Source: Streblospio benedicti
Lineage: Eukaryota > Annelida > Polychaeta > Spionida > Spionidae
Assembly (NCBI GenBank): GCA_019095985.1
Contig: CM032659.1
Location: 3,077,973 to 3,141,972, forward strand
DNA: 64,000 nucleotides
Direction of reading: 5' to 3'
Each line of letters begins with the position of its first letter. The first letter of the stretch is position 1. Of this stretch, positions 24,801 to 37,700 are shown in pieces. A program made the translations under genes and the position numbers. The notes under the pieces were generated by a model. That model was not told the origin of the DNA and did no database searches. It was given only the letters and a program-made list of their open reading frames with translations.

Positions 24801-27800
24801 GATTAATCCTTTTAAGCCCGTCTCTATGCAAGGCCTTGGCAAATGTTATCTACGGTTCACTAAACACGCGGGCGTACGTGCTGAAATGAAGCCAACGGAA
24901 TACAGCAAGCGTAATACAAGAAACGTGAACATCCATATGGATTAATAAGAAAATACAGTTTTTGTGAAAAGTTAATACGACTGTGACTGAATTTAAGTGA
25001 TATGCGGCTGTGTTAAGGAGGCTGTGCTCTAGAACTAAGGAAGACATATCCAGCGAATTTCACCAGTTTGGATGTGGGTTTCAGGCAAGGTGGCAACGCG
25101 TTTGCACCTGTTTGCATCACAGGGCATTTCAACGACCTTGGCCTTTATACATTGTATATATTATATACATATCAGTATACAACCACCCTCGATCACTGGT
25201 CCTGTTTATGTGGTTTGCATGGTGTTGGTGATCAAACTTGAGAAGTGACTGGCATAGAACCTGTTCAATGCGGATAACTGAGTACAGTGGAGTATGGTAC
25301 AGTCGAATCTCTCTATCAAGGCCTCGCCTGGTAGTAGCCACAAGTGGGCTAAATAGACAGGTGGTCTCTATTTGGAAGTTTGTACCAATCTCTCTTGATA
25401 TGAAGGATTGTGACCACGAGAAATGGTCCTCACCATTATCAAGGTTGTCTTCTTATAGAGGTGGTCTTAACCAGTGTTTCTATTGTATATAGTATATTGT
25501 ATACAAGTTTCTAATTTGCAGGTAAATTTAGTATGTATACAAACGAATCGATGTAGACGTGGATGGGCTTGCCGGCAAAACCGACACGACACAAAACTAG
25601 TCTACTAAGATGTCAGTTTGAAAACGTGTGTCGGTTCGCCGAGGCGCGCATCTAATGACATTATAATAGCCATTTCCATACGTCCTATTAAATCCACATT
25701 TACAGGTGAGCGTGTTGACATTAACCATAGTTCAGCAAGGGGTTTAGGGAGCTAACGTTTATTACCGCCCACTAAAATTACTACCATTTTGTTCTGCGCC
25801 ACCTCTATAACTGCACCATCGATGTTCAAGAGCCCCCCCCCAAAAAAAAAAAAAATAAAAAATAAATAAAAATAAAAAAATAAATAAAAATAAATAAATA
25901 AAAAAAAATAAATAAAAAAATAAAAAAATAAATAAATAAAATAAATATATACAAATCAAATAAAGTTGAGTTCTTCACGCTCCTTCCCTGTTTTTCATAC
26001 CCCCATGTGCCATGGTCGCCCATTATTCCTTGGTTTTATCCAAGCAAAAAAGACTCCTGTTGTTGTATTTAAAGTGAGCAGAGTGTCTGCACTATACTAA
26101 ACACAGACCCTGTAGAAAAGAGCTCCACTCATATATATTTCTTGCATGCCTTGCAGGGATGTGTCTGCTGGAACAACCCATCATCTCAATTATATACAAT
26201 TCAACGAGGAAACCTCAATCGGGGTGGTTAACACAAGCACTCCACAAGAAAAGTTTCTTGGAAAGCCAATGACTGTTTTCAAATCTAGGCCCTGGTTCCC
26301 AACGTTCGCGTGTCATATTTTAACATGATGTTATTAAAGAGGAAATGTTTGTGTGTCTCGTGTCTATAGATACGGCTTTTTAATGTGTCAATTTTACAGG
26401 TTGGCATTGCTATAAAAACGGCCGTGTTGCCGTGTCACTTTTAACCTGTGTACGACCTTATGTTTACTTTTGCATATACACGTGCATGTATATTTTGTAA
26501 TGTGAAACCAGTAAGCTGTAATATGAGCAAATGTTGTCAAATACAGGCGATGGCATGATCTAACCGCCCTTAAAGCTAAGTGAGCCTGTGTAAATACGGA
26601 GCCAGTGTGCACCATTTATGCCACTGCTGTATTCATACCTGACTTTGCCCAGTCACGCGTGGCAGTGACATAACAAGGCATGGAACCATTATCATTGTTG
26701 ATTTGGACTCATAAACTGTTCTCTCACTGCATATGCAAAGAATGCTTTGGAAACTAGCAATGGCTCACTGTGCACTGGCACCCACGATTTAATGCAGTAG
26801 GAGGCTACCATTTATCACGGCCCGGGTGGGGTGGGGGTAGGGGGTTATGAAAAATGAGGGAGGATCTCAAAAGCCAAAAAAATCAACTTGATTTGTTGGG
26901 TGAGGTTGAAAAGCTTGGATTGAGGTGTAAGGGGGTGGTGGAGGGAAATTGGTGGTAAAAAGGGGTTTGAAATTTTCAAACAAATTAGGCAGGGGCATGA
27001 AAATCATAGCATTGTGGTTCCATTCCCTCATGCCTCTTAAGCCATAACAAATGGTAGCCCCCAGAGTAATGGAAGGCCCAGAGCTAGAGTAATGTTGGTC
27101 ATGCATTAAGTGACACAAGATTCAACAGGCTGCACTCGGCATTTGAGTAATTTTTTCTTGTTTTTCTTTAGCAATCTCTCTGATGTGAAAACTGCTGGTG
27201 TTTGCATACTAACAAGAGGCTAACAAGGCGTTTTACCGGAGATTTCAGTCTATGCATAATACATGAATAGACTGTTGAATAAAACATGGCAGGTTTTACC
27301 TACTCAGGTCCAGGGTTCGGATTACGGAGATGTAGGTAGGAATGAGAATGATCACTTTGTTTAAACTCAAACATAGATTGGTCTGCATTAATGCAGCACA
27401 TGATCTTGTGTTAAATTGCCTCTTGCAAAGGTCTGCAGTTACGATTGTATTGGGACATGAAGATGAAATCAACCCATGACATAACATTTGCCTAACGCTT
27501 TTATCTGCGCCCTGAGGAATAGCAAAAACAGATTAACAAGTCCTATGTTCTTGAATTAGACTGCAGCTGAATGGGTAGACATTAAAGTTTTATTTGTTTG
27601 CCTGTTTGTTTGTTTGGTTGTTTTTTGCTTACCCATACACACACCGAAACAATTGTGATTTTACTGTATATCATTGGCAGATCCAAGGGGAGGGGGAGGG
27701 GACAGATGGCATGCGCATCTCCTTTTCCCGCCAAAATATTGTTTTACATGTCCCCTATCAATCAAGCAGATAAAACCCATAAGACCCCTCAAGTACGCCC

Positions 27801-30800
27801 TCTCTCCCACAACTTTTCTAAAAACCTGGATCTGCCAGTGTATATCGCACTGGCAGATCCAGGTTTTCAGAAAAGGGGCGGGGGACGCATTGGAGGAATT
27901 TCAAGGGTTTCGTACGCATGGTCGACGACGGACATGCCAAAACACCCTACGAAAAACGAAAGTATTTTGGTGGGATAAGGAGGTGCGTGCCCCTCTTACA
28001 TGTGCATATGTACCGTCAATTCTACTCTCACTGTTCTGCCAAGCAAGCTCCTACCACTGTATTGACATAGCTGAAGTCATAGCTTCCATTTGATTATATA
28101 TACTGGCCCTGACGGGACTCAAACTCTCTGCTTGGGATGATGGTATCATTCTGGTCTCACAACTTTGGGGTCGTTAGTTCGAGTCCCGTCAGGGCCACTG
28201 GATATAGTAAAATGGAAGATGTCTCTTCAGCTATGTCAATACAGTGGTAGGAGCTTGCTTGGCAGAACAGTGAGAGTAGAATTGAATTCACAAGCAAACT
28301 TGGGGAAAATATATACAGTTATTCATATGTACGGTCATAGTGATACTGACCAGGGCGACCATGAACATGCCTCCTCCGTGCGCGGTGGAGGGTGGCGTGG
28401 TCACCGTGCTGCCGTAGAAGTGCAGGATCTCCGAGGGCGAGATGAGCAGGATGAACAGGATCACCACCAGGATCAGCATCACCGTGATCCGGTCCTACAA
28501 GCACGAGAATCAGTCAGTGTCAATGTGATGCGGTCCTAAAAACACGAGAATCAGTGTCAATGTGATCTGATCCTACAAACAAGCGATTTTTTGTGTGTTA
28601 TTCTTGACTACCAAACCATTACATTATTTTGTTTGAGAGTTTTTGAACCTGCTTATTGTCTGTCTCTGATATGACAACACTTTTGTTACTGTTACTGTCA
28701 TTCATAGTCTTATGAAGACAATTAGATTTTTATATTTTACTAGCTTTGCCCCGCCACGCGTTGCAGTGGCACAGCCCGACATGTAGCCCCTCACCTGGTT
28801 GTCCATCTCGTCATCTGGCGCCGTCGAGCCGCCGCTACTCGAGCTGACGGAGCGCCGCAGCACGTACCGCGTCCGCATCGAGTTCTGCACGGTACATTGT
28901 GTTTAATTTTTTTTTATTTATTGCATTATATGCAATAGAACCTCTCCATTAGGACCACATTTGGGACCAGTTTTTGGTGGTCTCAATAGAGAGGTGGTCT
29001 CCATATAGAGGTTCAATTTGATAGCTTTTAAGAAGGTAAGGGACCGTGAAAAGTGGTCTTATCAAAAATTTGGTCTCAATACAGAGGTGGTCTTAATTGG
29101 AGGTTCTACTCTACTGAACTATAGTGTCTATACAATAAGTACATTCATATATTCCTAGCTAACAACTATTATTAACTATTTTTAAGTCATATATTATGTA
29201 TATTATTTGTTTTTAAACATTACATTACATTATATTGTCAGTAAATATACATAAATTTCATATTAAATTGCTTTAAAGTTCATATAAAATATAAAAGAAT
29301 AAATAAATTTACATTAAAATTAATTGGAAGTTCGATTCAAAATAATAAAAACGATGGCAAAGAAATTATGCTGTTAATTATCAAATGAAAATTCATGCAT
29401 TATTAATTTGGAAGAAAGTTAATATTACTAATGGGGAATGTAGTGAAATTTAAAATATGGTGTTAATTTAGAGGCTAAGATATATGATGTTTGGATTTCT
29501 AATGATTTATCACCAAAAGTTTGGTTCTACAAATTATACAGGTATCATAAAAAAGGAACCATTTTCAATTATTGGCAGCTATATGTGCTTTTAAAATAAA
29601 ATTTAAAAATTCAGTCAGGGAATATTCATGAAAAAATGAAAAACACATGATGTCCTGTTTGGATGAACTTCGAACTGGCCTATCACCTCAATGACATGAA
29701 AAAATCTGTGCCTCCTAAATAGTTCCAAACATCACTAATTTCATTGTCAAACATTATCATGAATTTCAACTTTCTTGCACAACTATTGAAATGTTTGATA
29801 CAAGGCACCTACTATACACAACTATAATCACCTAATAATTCAGTACTATACACATCGTCATCAGCAGACTGCTATGTAAATTAGCCTCATCACTGAATAT
29901 GCAAATTAGCCGCATCACTGAATACTATATTCCTACCCTAAAGGATGTGATGAGGCCGAAGTTACAGAAGCCGAGGATGCCGGTGGGCACGAAGAAGCCC
30001 AGTATCGCCCACAGGTAGGTGAAGGTCATCTTCAGCACCTGCCAACAAGCAGCAATAGTTTCTAATGTAATGTTAAGCAATGTCAAATAATGCATGATTG
30101 CATTGTGAAATAAAATGTTATAATTCAGCTAGGGAATATTCATGAAAAACGTAAAAACACATGGTACCTTGTTTTGTAAAAAAAATGAACGGACATAAAA
30201 GATCTATGTAAAACAATTGACCAACGATTGGCCCACATATATCATTACCCTGACGCAGGCACCTGCCAATAAGCATCAATAACTGTATGAAAAGTTCTCA
30301 ATAAACTATGAATAAATGTTTCAATAGCTGTGATGGGACTCAATTGTGAAATCAAAGCTCTTGTAAAGTTCTTTTGTTATAATTCAAGAAGTTACATTCA
30401 TATATATTGCATCACATTAGAAAACGCAAGACGAGTTTCTATTATATCTGCGTCTAAGTATTTTTTATTATGAACGCACAACATCAATCTATGTAAATAT
30501 ATAAAAATATTACATAGTTCAATATGACGCCTATTACATGTATGACCAATTGTTTTGAACACCAATGCATAGGATCAAATATGACTCAATCATTGCTGGC
30601 TTATGTAGTTACACGGTAAAAATTTTCAATTTTCAAAATGTTAAGTGTTAATTGTACTACATAGTATAAACAATAAAGAAAAATATATTTTCAAAAGAAC
30701 TTTTTTCATAAGCAATACTTTTCCTATTATGATAAATTTTGTAACCAGCAACTAAAAATGCCATATTGAGTTTAAATCTTTGAAGGACTATGTGTATGTT

Positions 30801-33800
30801 AAAAATAATTTTTTATAGTTGCTGAATGCTTTGCACCGATCTTTTTAAGCGTGGGACCAATGTGATTATATGTGAAGATAATAGGCCTTCTGAGAAATGT
30901 TTAATTTATTTTCTCTATTTTGCTCTTGAATCATCAATGCTTTTGTAATGATTGTCGAGACATTTACAGAAAACAGTGATTCTAATATCAAAATGCATGT
31001 AAAATGAATAATGATGCAGATTTCAGAGCCAGCATTTCTAAATAATTGTATGAGTTATGTTGTTCGATGATATGTCAATGACTGGCATTTTTTCTAATTG
31101 TTTTGATATTTAGGGCAAAATAGTGCAATTTGCATTAATTGCTTCAAAAGCACAATTCACATTACATGTTTATTTCAAACTACATGTATGCTTAATCATT
31201 AGATAACACTATTACCTATGCATTAAGAGGTAATTTGTAGAATAAGCAAGCAATAAGAAGACATCGTTATACATCATGGCTATATATGAATACAGACTTG
31301 CGAAGGCAGTGTGAGTGATCAAGCCATGAAAACCGACGATGTAATAATAGCAATTTTAGGAAAATCCTAAATTAATGTTCCCAATGGCACAGCAGTAAAT
31401 AAAATTGTATTTTTTTGTATGACGCATCATTCCTATTTCAGTAGCACATGCACACCCCGTCGTCGGTCTACGTTAATCTCTTTCACACTCCACATGATTT
31501 TCAGTGTTGCAATATTCAAGGGTGGGCCCAGTTGTGGCTTTCAACTGAAAAACAATTCGCCGGGTCAGGTTTACGTCACAAGCAATATCAATGCTCTGAT
31601 TTTCTTATGTTTGACATGACTGACCCTGAATTATATTATACTGATGTTTTCATTGGTTGTGGCGGTGAAAATGTTCCGCGAAATTTGGACTCTTTGAATG
31701 AGGAAATATTTTCAATAACTTGTGAATTGAATAATACACCTGAAATACATGTAGTTGTGAATGTTCCACGCGGAGATGAGTGCTCTTCTAAAGCAACAGC
31801 ATCAGTGAACTTCGTAAAGAGTTTTAATATCTGAACGAGAGTCACACTTTCTCCATAATATTAGGCCTATCGTATCAAAGCCATTGATGCATTTGCCTTT
31901 GGTGTTATCCATAGGCAGATCCAGGTGGTTGGGGCGACTTTTTCCATCAAAATATCTTATTTTCATAGGTTTTCGGGCATGTTTGCTTCCGATCCCCCCC
32001 CCACCCTCGGTTTCTAAAAAACCTGGATCTGCGAGCCTTCTCCACTGTACCTTGTTTGTGCAGAAGACGAGCCACTTTTTCCATACAAATATCTTATTTT
32101 CTATGGTTTGTGGTCATGTTAGCTTTCTATCACACATACAAAACCCATGAAATCCATCAAGTGCCCTCCCCCCCTCTGTTTCTTAAAACCTGGATCTGCC
32201 AGCCTTCTCCACTGTACCTTGTTTGTGCGGAAGACGCCGGTGTCGAGGACGCGGAGCGTGACCCCGCGGTGACCCGGGCACGCCAGGTGGATGACGCGGT
32301 ACGTGAAGAGCAGCGGCACGTGCAGGAAGGAGAGCGCGAACACCGCAACCACGGCCGCCTGCAGAGAGAGGGTTAATGTAGGACGCGGGACGAGAGCGTT
32401 AAAGAAGACACCACCAATGCCTGGGAGAGTGAGAGGGTTCATGAAGGGTTAATGTTGAAGACATTGCCAGACACCACAACTGCCGCCTGTGAGAGAGAGG
32501 GTTAATGTAGGACAGAGCGAACACCACCACCGCCTGGGAGAGAGAGGGTTAATGTAGGACAGTCTGCAAACACCACCGCACCGCCTGGGAACACCATCAC
32601 CTGGGACAGTGCTTAATGTATGGGAAGACATTTATGTACTTAATTTGGTAGTTAATTAGCACGTACATGCTACAGCAATAAATGTTGTATGCAGCCAGTG
32701 CTGTATGATTCCCAGGAAGTTGAGAAAGGTAATAATTTAGAGTGCTAAATACGCCAATGACCTGGTGTAAAAGAGTCGGCTGAGCATTACTCCTGGATAG
32801 TAGAGTATAAACTCAATTTCCATTCACTGTTTTTTTCACTGTTTTTTTAGCTTGAGCGACTCAAAATCGTTGGCATCATTGTCACTCTATATTTGCCTTC
32901 TCGATTCCCAGGGGAGCATACACCAAGGACAGCTCGTACGTGGACATTACAACTGTCTGCAGCATTATAAACACAATTATCATTCTTTTTCATGTAATTT
33001 CATTGGTTAATCATGATCCAGAAGTATCCGATAACCAGGAGAGGGTTATCACCCCTCTCCGAAGAGAGGTGATAGTATTACCATGGTTATCATGCTTGTA
33101 GACTATTTTTCACATTGTTTTTAAATCAGTGTTGTAATTGTTAAGAAAAGAATGATAAATGCAAAACCGGGTTCGTTGTGTAACATGAATTATGCTACCA
33201 AGATTTGTTGTTGTGCCGCATCAGGCTCATCATTCAGGCTCGCCGTAATACTCGCCAAGAACTCACCTGATAACAACATTCATATCACAAACTCACCCGG
33301 TTTTGTCTATATACAAAATAACCTCCAATGTTACCAATCTATACTCAGACACATGACAGGGTATGAAGCTCACGAGAATTTGCTCCTAGACCACAGGACC
33401 AGCAACTAGAAAAAGTAGCCAGCCTTAACAAAATGTGTCAGGCCCTTGTTTATTTTGATATGGCAGCAATATAAATAGCTACCCATGAACTTTAAACAAG
33501 CCATCCCAGGCTAAAATCAGCAGGCACAGGGCTGTTGGGTAGGCCTTATTTTGTACATGTTTCATGTTGTAATGTCGAGAAGTGTAAAATGTACTTTTAT
33601 ATAATATAGAAATGATTTCTTAGCATCTGGATTCGTCATATGGAGAAAGAACAAACCTACTCAGATGCTTCTTTTGTCCGTCATAACAAGCTTTTATTGA
33701 CAGACGATAGAAGCATCTGAGTAGGTTTGTTCTTTCTCCATGTGTACCTTTATTTGTTCTGATTGTATCTTATAGATGTTACACATGCTTATGCGTCATT

Positions 33801-34466
33801 TGGGAGCTTGAAGAAGGCTACAAACGCTGAAATATTGGTCAAATATAACTTTTTGAGAAATAATAGCATCATCAGTTACTTTTGATCAATATTAAAGCAA
33901 CCAAATCTGGGGAAAGGTCAATGCCACGCTAATGAGATGAAAAACAAAACAACGACACGTTAATGGACTCTTTCTATTTGTTATAAATGAAAAGAAATGG
34001 AAGCCACATGAGTTCCACACTAAGTAAATTGCCCTGACTGACAGTGATAACATGAGGCTATCATCTAACATTTTACGTGCAGTTGGCCAATCTCAACCTT
34101 TATCAGATTGTGATGATGCATGAGATTGTACACCCCGTCACTAATAACATTGTGCCCTAAGAGGCAAGCTCACGGAAGTTAGCCCTTTTTGAGTTTACCC
34201 TTTTGATAGGCATGTGTACCTCTATAATGTATACAAATGATGCATACAATGCATACAAAATATGTTTTGAACATGTCTCACAATTTTTGTTTCTTAAAAA
34301 TATTTAAAACGTTATTATTTTTTTGTAAACCACAATTAAAAAACTTCAGGTACATGTACATTTGCAGTACATGTACATAAAAACACACTCACACCTTCAT
34401 GTATTTGAGGCTGATGAGGTGCACACATACAGACAGACACACACAAGCATACACGCACGCACACAC

Positions 34467-34545
<79 letters not shown>

Positions 34546-34676
34546 TACATTGATATGTTTGAGGAATATGAGGTGCACATATACAGATGCGCACAGACAC
34601 ACACGCACACACATACGTACAACACCGACACGCACCCACGCACGCACGTACACCTTGATCTCACAGATGAAACACA

Positions 34677-34707
<31 letters not shown>

Positions 34708-37700
34708 GCGCTCGCGCACAACCCCTCACATACACGCACCTTGATGTGTTTGAGGCGGATGAGGTGCCTGGCGTGGAGCGGGTAGCAGACGGCGGCGTAG
34801 CGCGACACGGCGGCCACGGTGGTGAGCCACGTGGACGTCTTGATGAACACGTTCTGCAGCACGCCGCCGTACACCTGCAGCACAACAATACACATCGTGG
34901 GTTTCACGGCTTTCCCATTCACACTGCCTTCAAAGTCCATGCTCATGGTATACGCCGTTGGCCAATCGAGCTACTTTTAGTGGCAGAAGATCAGTTTGTT
35001 TTCAAAGGGCTCCGTTTACGATAAAACTGGCGACTAGCGTAAAACAACGTGTGCTCCACGTAAGCTTTCAATGCACCGTATTTCTATGAACATCCTCGCA
35101 CGGATTGCGCACTGTTCTGTTTGATTGACCGGTGAACTGATTTCGCCTTTGTAGATTTGATTGGTCGAGAGCTTCCAAACTCTGTCAGTATTATTGCTGC
35201 TTTTGAATAAGGGCTTATTTTCAACAAGTAATAACATGAATGATCTAAGCAACAAAAGAACCACTTACCAACACCATGTCGTACCTTACTAAAACCAGGG
35301 ACCAAACGTGACTAAACGAGACGTGACCCAGACCGTGACTATTACGGCACCAATACGTGACATACTACACGGACTATTCTGTGACCAATACGCGGACTAA
35401 CACACTTTTCAGTATGAAATAAAACAGAAAATCACTACCTAATAAATTAGAATTCAACACATCCGGTTTTTGGCTCTGAGAAGGGATATTGAATATAGCA
35501 AAGAAGCTTGGGACAGGAAGAGAGGCACTTTATAGCTGCTTGTCCTAACATAGAGTTTCATAGCAGCTGAACATCACAAAATGCCATTTCATAGCGCCTG
35601 GACAGTGAAAAGTAGGTGCATTCATAGCTGCTAGGGAGGTTGAACAAGGTGGGTCATTCGGGAGAGCATACCTGTCGACTGTGATCGTGAGTCTCATACG
35701 AGCCATCGTCAATCCATTATCCATTTCCACCAATCCTTGCATCGCCATTGGGAGTGAAACAATGATATTTTTGCTCATGCATGCACGCACGCGCACGCAC
35801 ACACACACACACGCACACACGCACACACACACACAACACACACACCATAACACTAATACGTGTGATGACATTGTATCGACATTGCGTGTCCATCATGACT
35901 ATTCGTGAGGACATCATGTTTGCAGAAGCTAAATTTTTACATGACATCCGAGATCACCTTGAGTGTACATCATGATGCAAGGTTCAATGATAACAGCAAG
36001 GACAAAGATGCTTGTTGAAGACCCTATGAACGTAACATGATGTTTACAACCAGCTGCAATGGCCCCGTGCACGTATGCCTTTCCGCTTTCCACGCAAAAT
36101 ATACATGCACGCTCGCTATTGGATGTCAGGAAATCAAGGTTATTTCACTTTCATAACTGGTGACTCCTCATGTAACCTGCTCATTTGGTTCACTACATAG
36201 CATTTATTGTGTGCAGACACCTGCTGTGCCAGGAACGAGAGAGTATGACAAACCTCTTAAAACTTATATAAGTTTAACAATGGCTTTTTAAACAAGGATA
36301 ATACTCAGTTCATACACCAAGCTTTCAATAGCATCCGCCATCTTGTTCACAGTGGTTGACGTCATTCGTCGTCACTGGGACCTCGGGGAGATTCCCGGCT
36401 GAAGGCCTCCCTCTCGGGTGAGGAAATTGTTCCAGATGGAAGGAAGCTGGTACCTGCCCCCATCTCTATTTAGTGAGGGCTTGAGTTTCCTGATATGAAT
36501 GGCCTCCTTCACGCTAATGCTCAAAATAATATTTGGGTTCTGGCTACTACAAGATGTTGGTCCCTTCGAGAGAGACACACTGCGTCCTTTACTGTCTGTG
36601 TGTAGGCAGTGGCGAGACACCTCTGATCCAGCAGAACTGGGTCTGCGGTGTTCTAGGAACCTCGCGAACGCTGCCAGCCCTCCCACGCACGACCTCGCAA
36701 TCCTGGCATTCTTTATCTGGTAGACAGGTCCAATCACACGTTCTTTTCTCCAGGGGGTCCTTTAGGTCTCACCAGTATCCTCTCTAAGAGTGTTCACAGG
36801 TTTAAAGAACACCAAACACTGTATTGATGCATCACCCTTCTCATTGTTCAGACACTCCTTGAATGTATGAGCTCACTACCCGGAAGTCTCTTGGGGGGCG
36901 ATCCATCTGAGACAAGATCTTGTGCACCTGATTCCCTTCACCTTGCTCTTTATCCTCACACTTTTGGGTAACACTGGTTGAACCCATACACTTTCTCCAG
37001 ATTTTCTTCTAAAATTCTTTCTCTGGCATCAAACCACACTCTCGCTCTGTGGTTTAAAAAATCTGGACTTCTCCCGCTTTAGTTCCATTGGGTGGTTGCT
37101 CCAGAAATTCAGATAATGGTTTGGACCAAATCCTTTCTGTAGATGCGTGTGAAAATCCATCACTGTTTCACTAGGATCAAAGTGTCAAAAATGACCATCT
37201 CAGCATTCACCATGCTCTCCCCCCACAACCTTCAGAATCTCCCGAGGTCCCAGTGACTACGAATGACGTCAACCACTGTAAACAAGATGGCGGATGCGAT
37301 TGAAAGCTTAGTGTATGAACTGAAATTATCCTTATTAAAAACTATTGTTAAACTTATATATGTATATATCCAGGATAAATGAATTTCCATCTTAAACTTG
37401 TGAATAAATAACTTCAACTGTGGAGCTTGAGCATTGACAGCTATCCTGATTTAAGCAAGGAGAATAAAGATATACCCCCAATGACACCCATTAGATAAGG
37501 TCTTTATGGCACGGAAGACCCCATCCACTTTAGTGGATTGTTGCATTTCCATCAAATCGCTGAGTGAAACAGCAGTTCTAAATGTTTTAATTAATCATTA
37601 AGAATTCACTTAGTTCCTTGTGTTCTGGGACTAATCATGGACATAGACTGATTAAATCCACTGGTTTACAATTAGCACGGAAAAAGAAGGACTATCACAC

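Larger units (their letters stand above)
22873..26610. repeat. Segmental duplication, copy B
   Basis: Second copy of 19117-22290. Long stretches look about 90% identical (for example 23731-24035 against 20320-20630). It carries its own additions: a pogo-like MITE (25300-25485) and an A-rich low-complexity tract. The 22291-22872 stretch between the copies belongs clearly to neither. Confidence 0.85.
34395..34740 (-). repeat. Copies of the exon 4 donor embedded in CA repeats
   Basis: The exon 4 end, coding HLIRLKHIK, recurs downstream in the transcript as HLIFLKHIN (about 34549-34578) and HLISLKYMK (34395-34424). A shorter piece ends GAGATCAAG-GTGTACG at 34654. The copy ending at 34395 keeps a good donor (AAG-GTGTGAG). 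CA and CG repeats separate the copies. Confidence 0.85.

Noticed and set aside
34336-34946. Long minus-strand frame after exon 4 with Cys/Val repeats, and plus-strand Thr/His frames
   Set aside because: Read-through of CA/CG repeats beyond the exon 4 donor. Only the first 45 codons are accepted as receptor; the copied exon ends within are reported as repeats.
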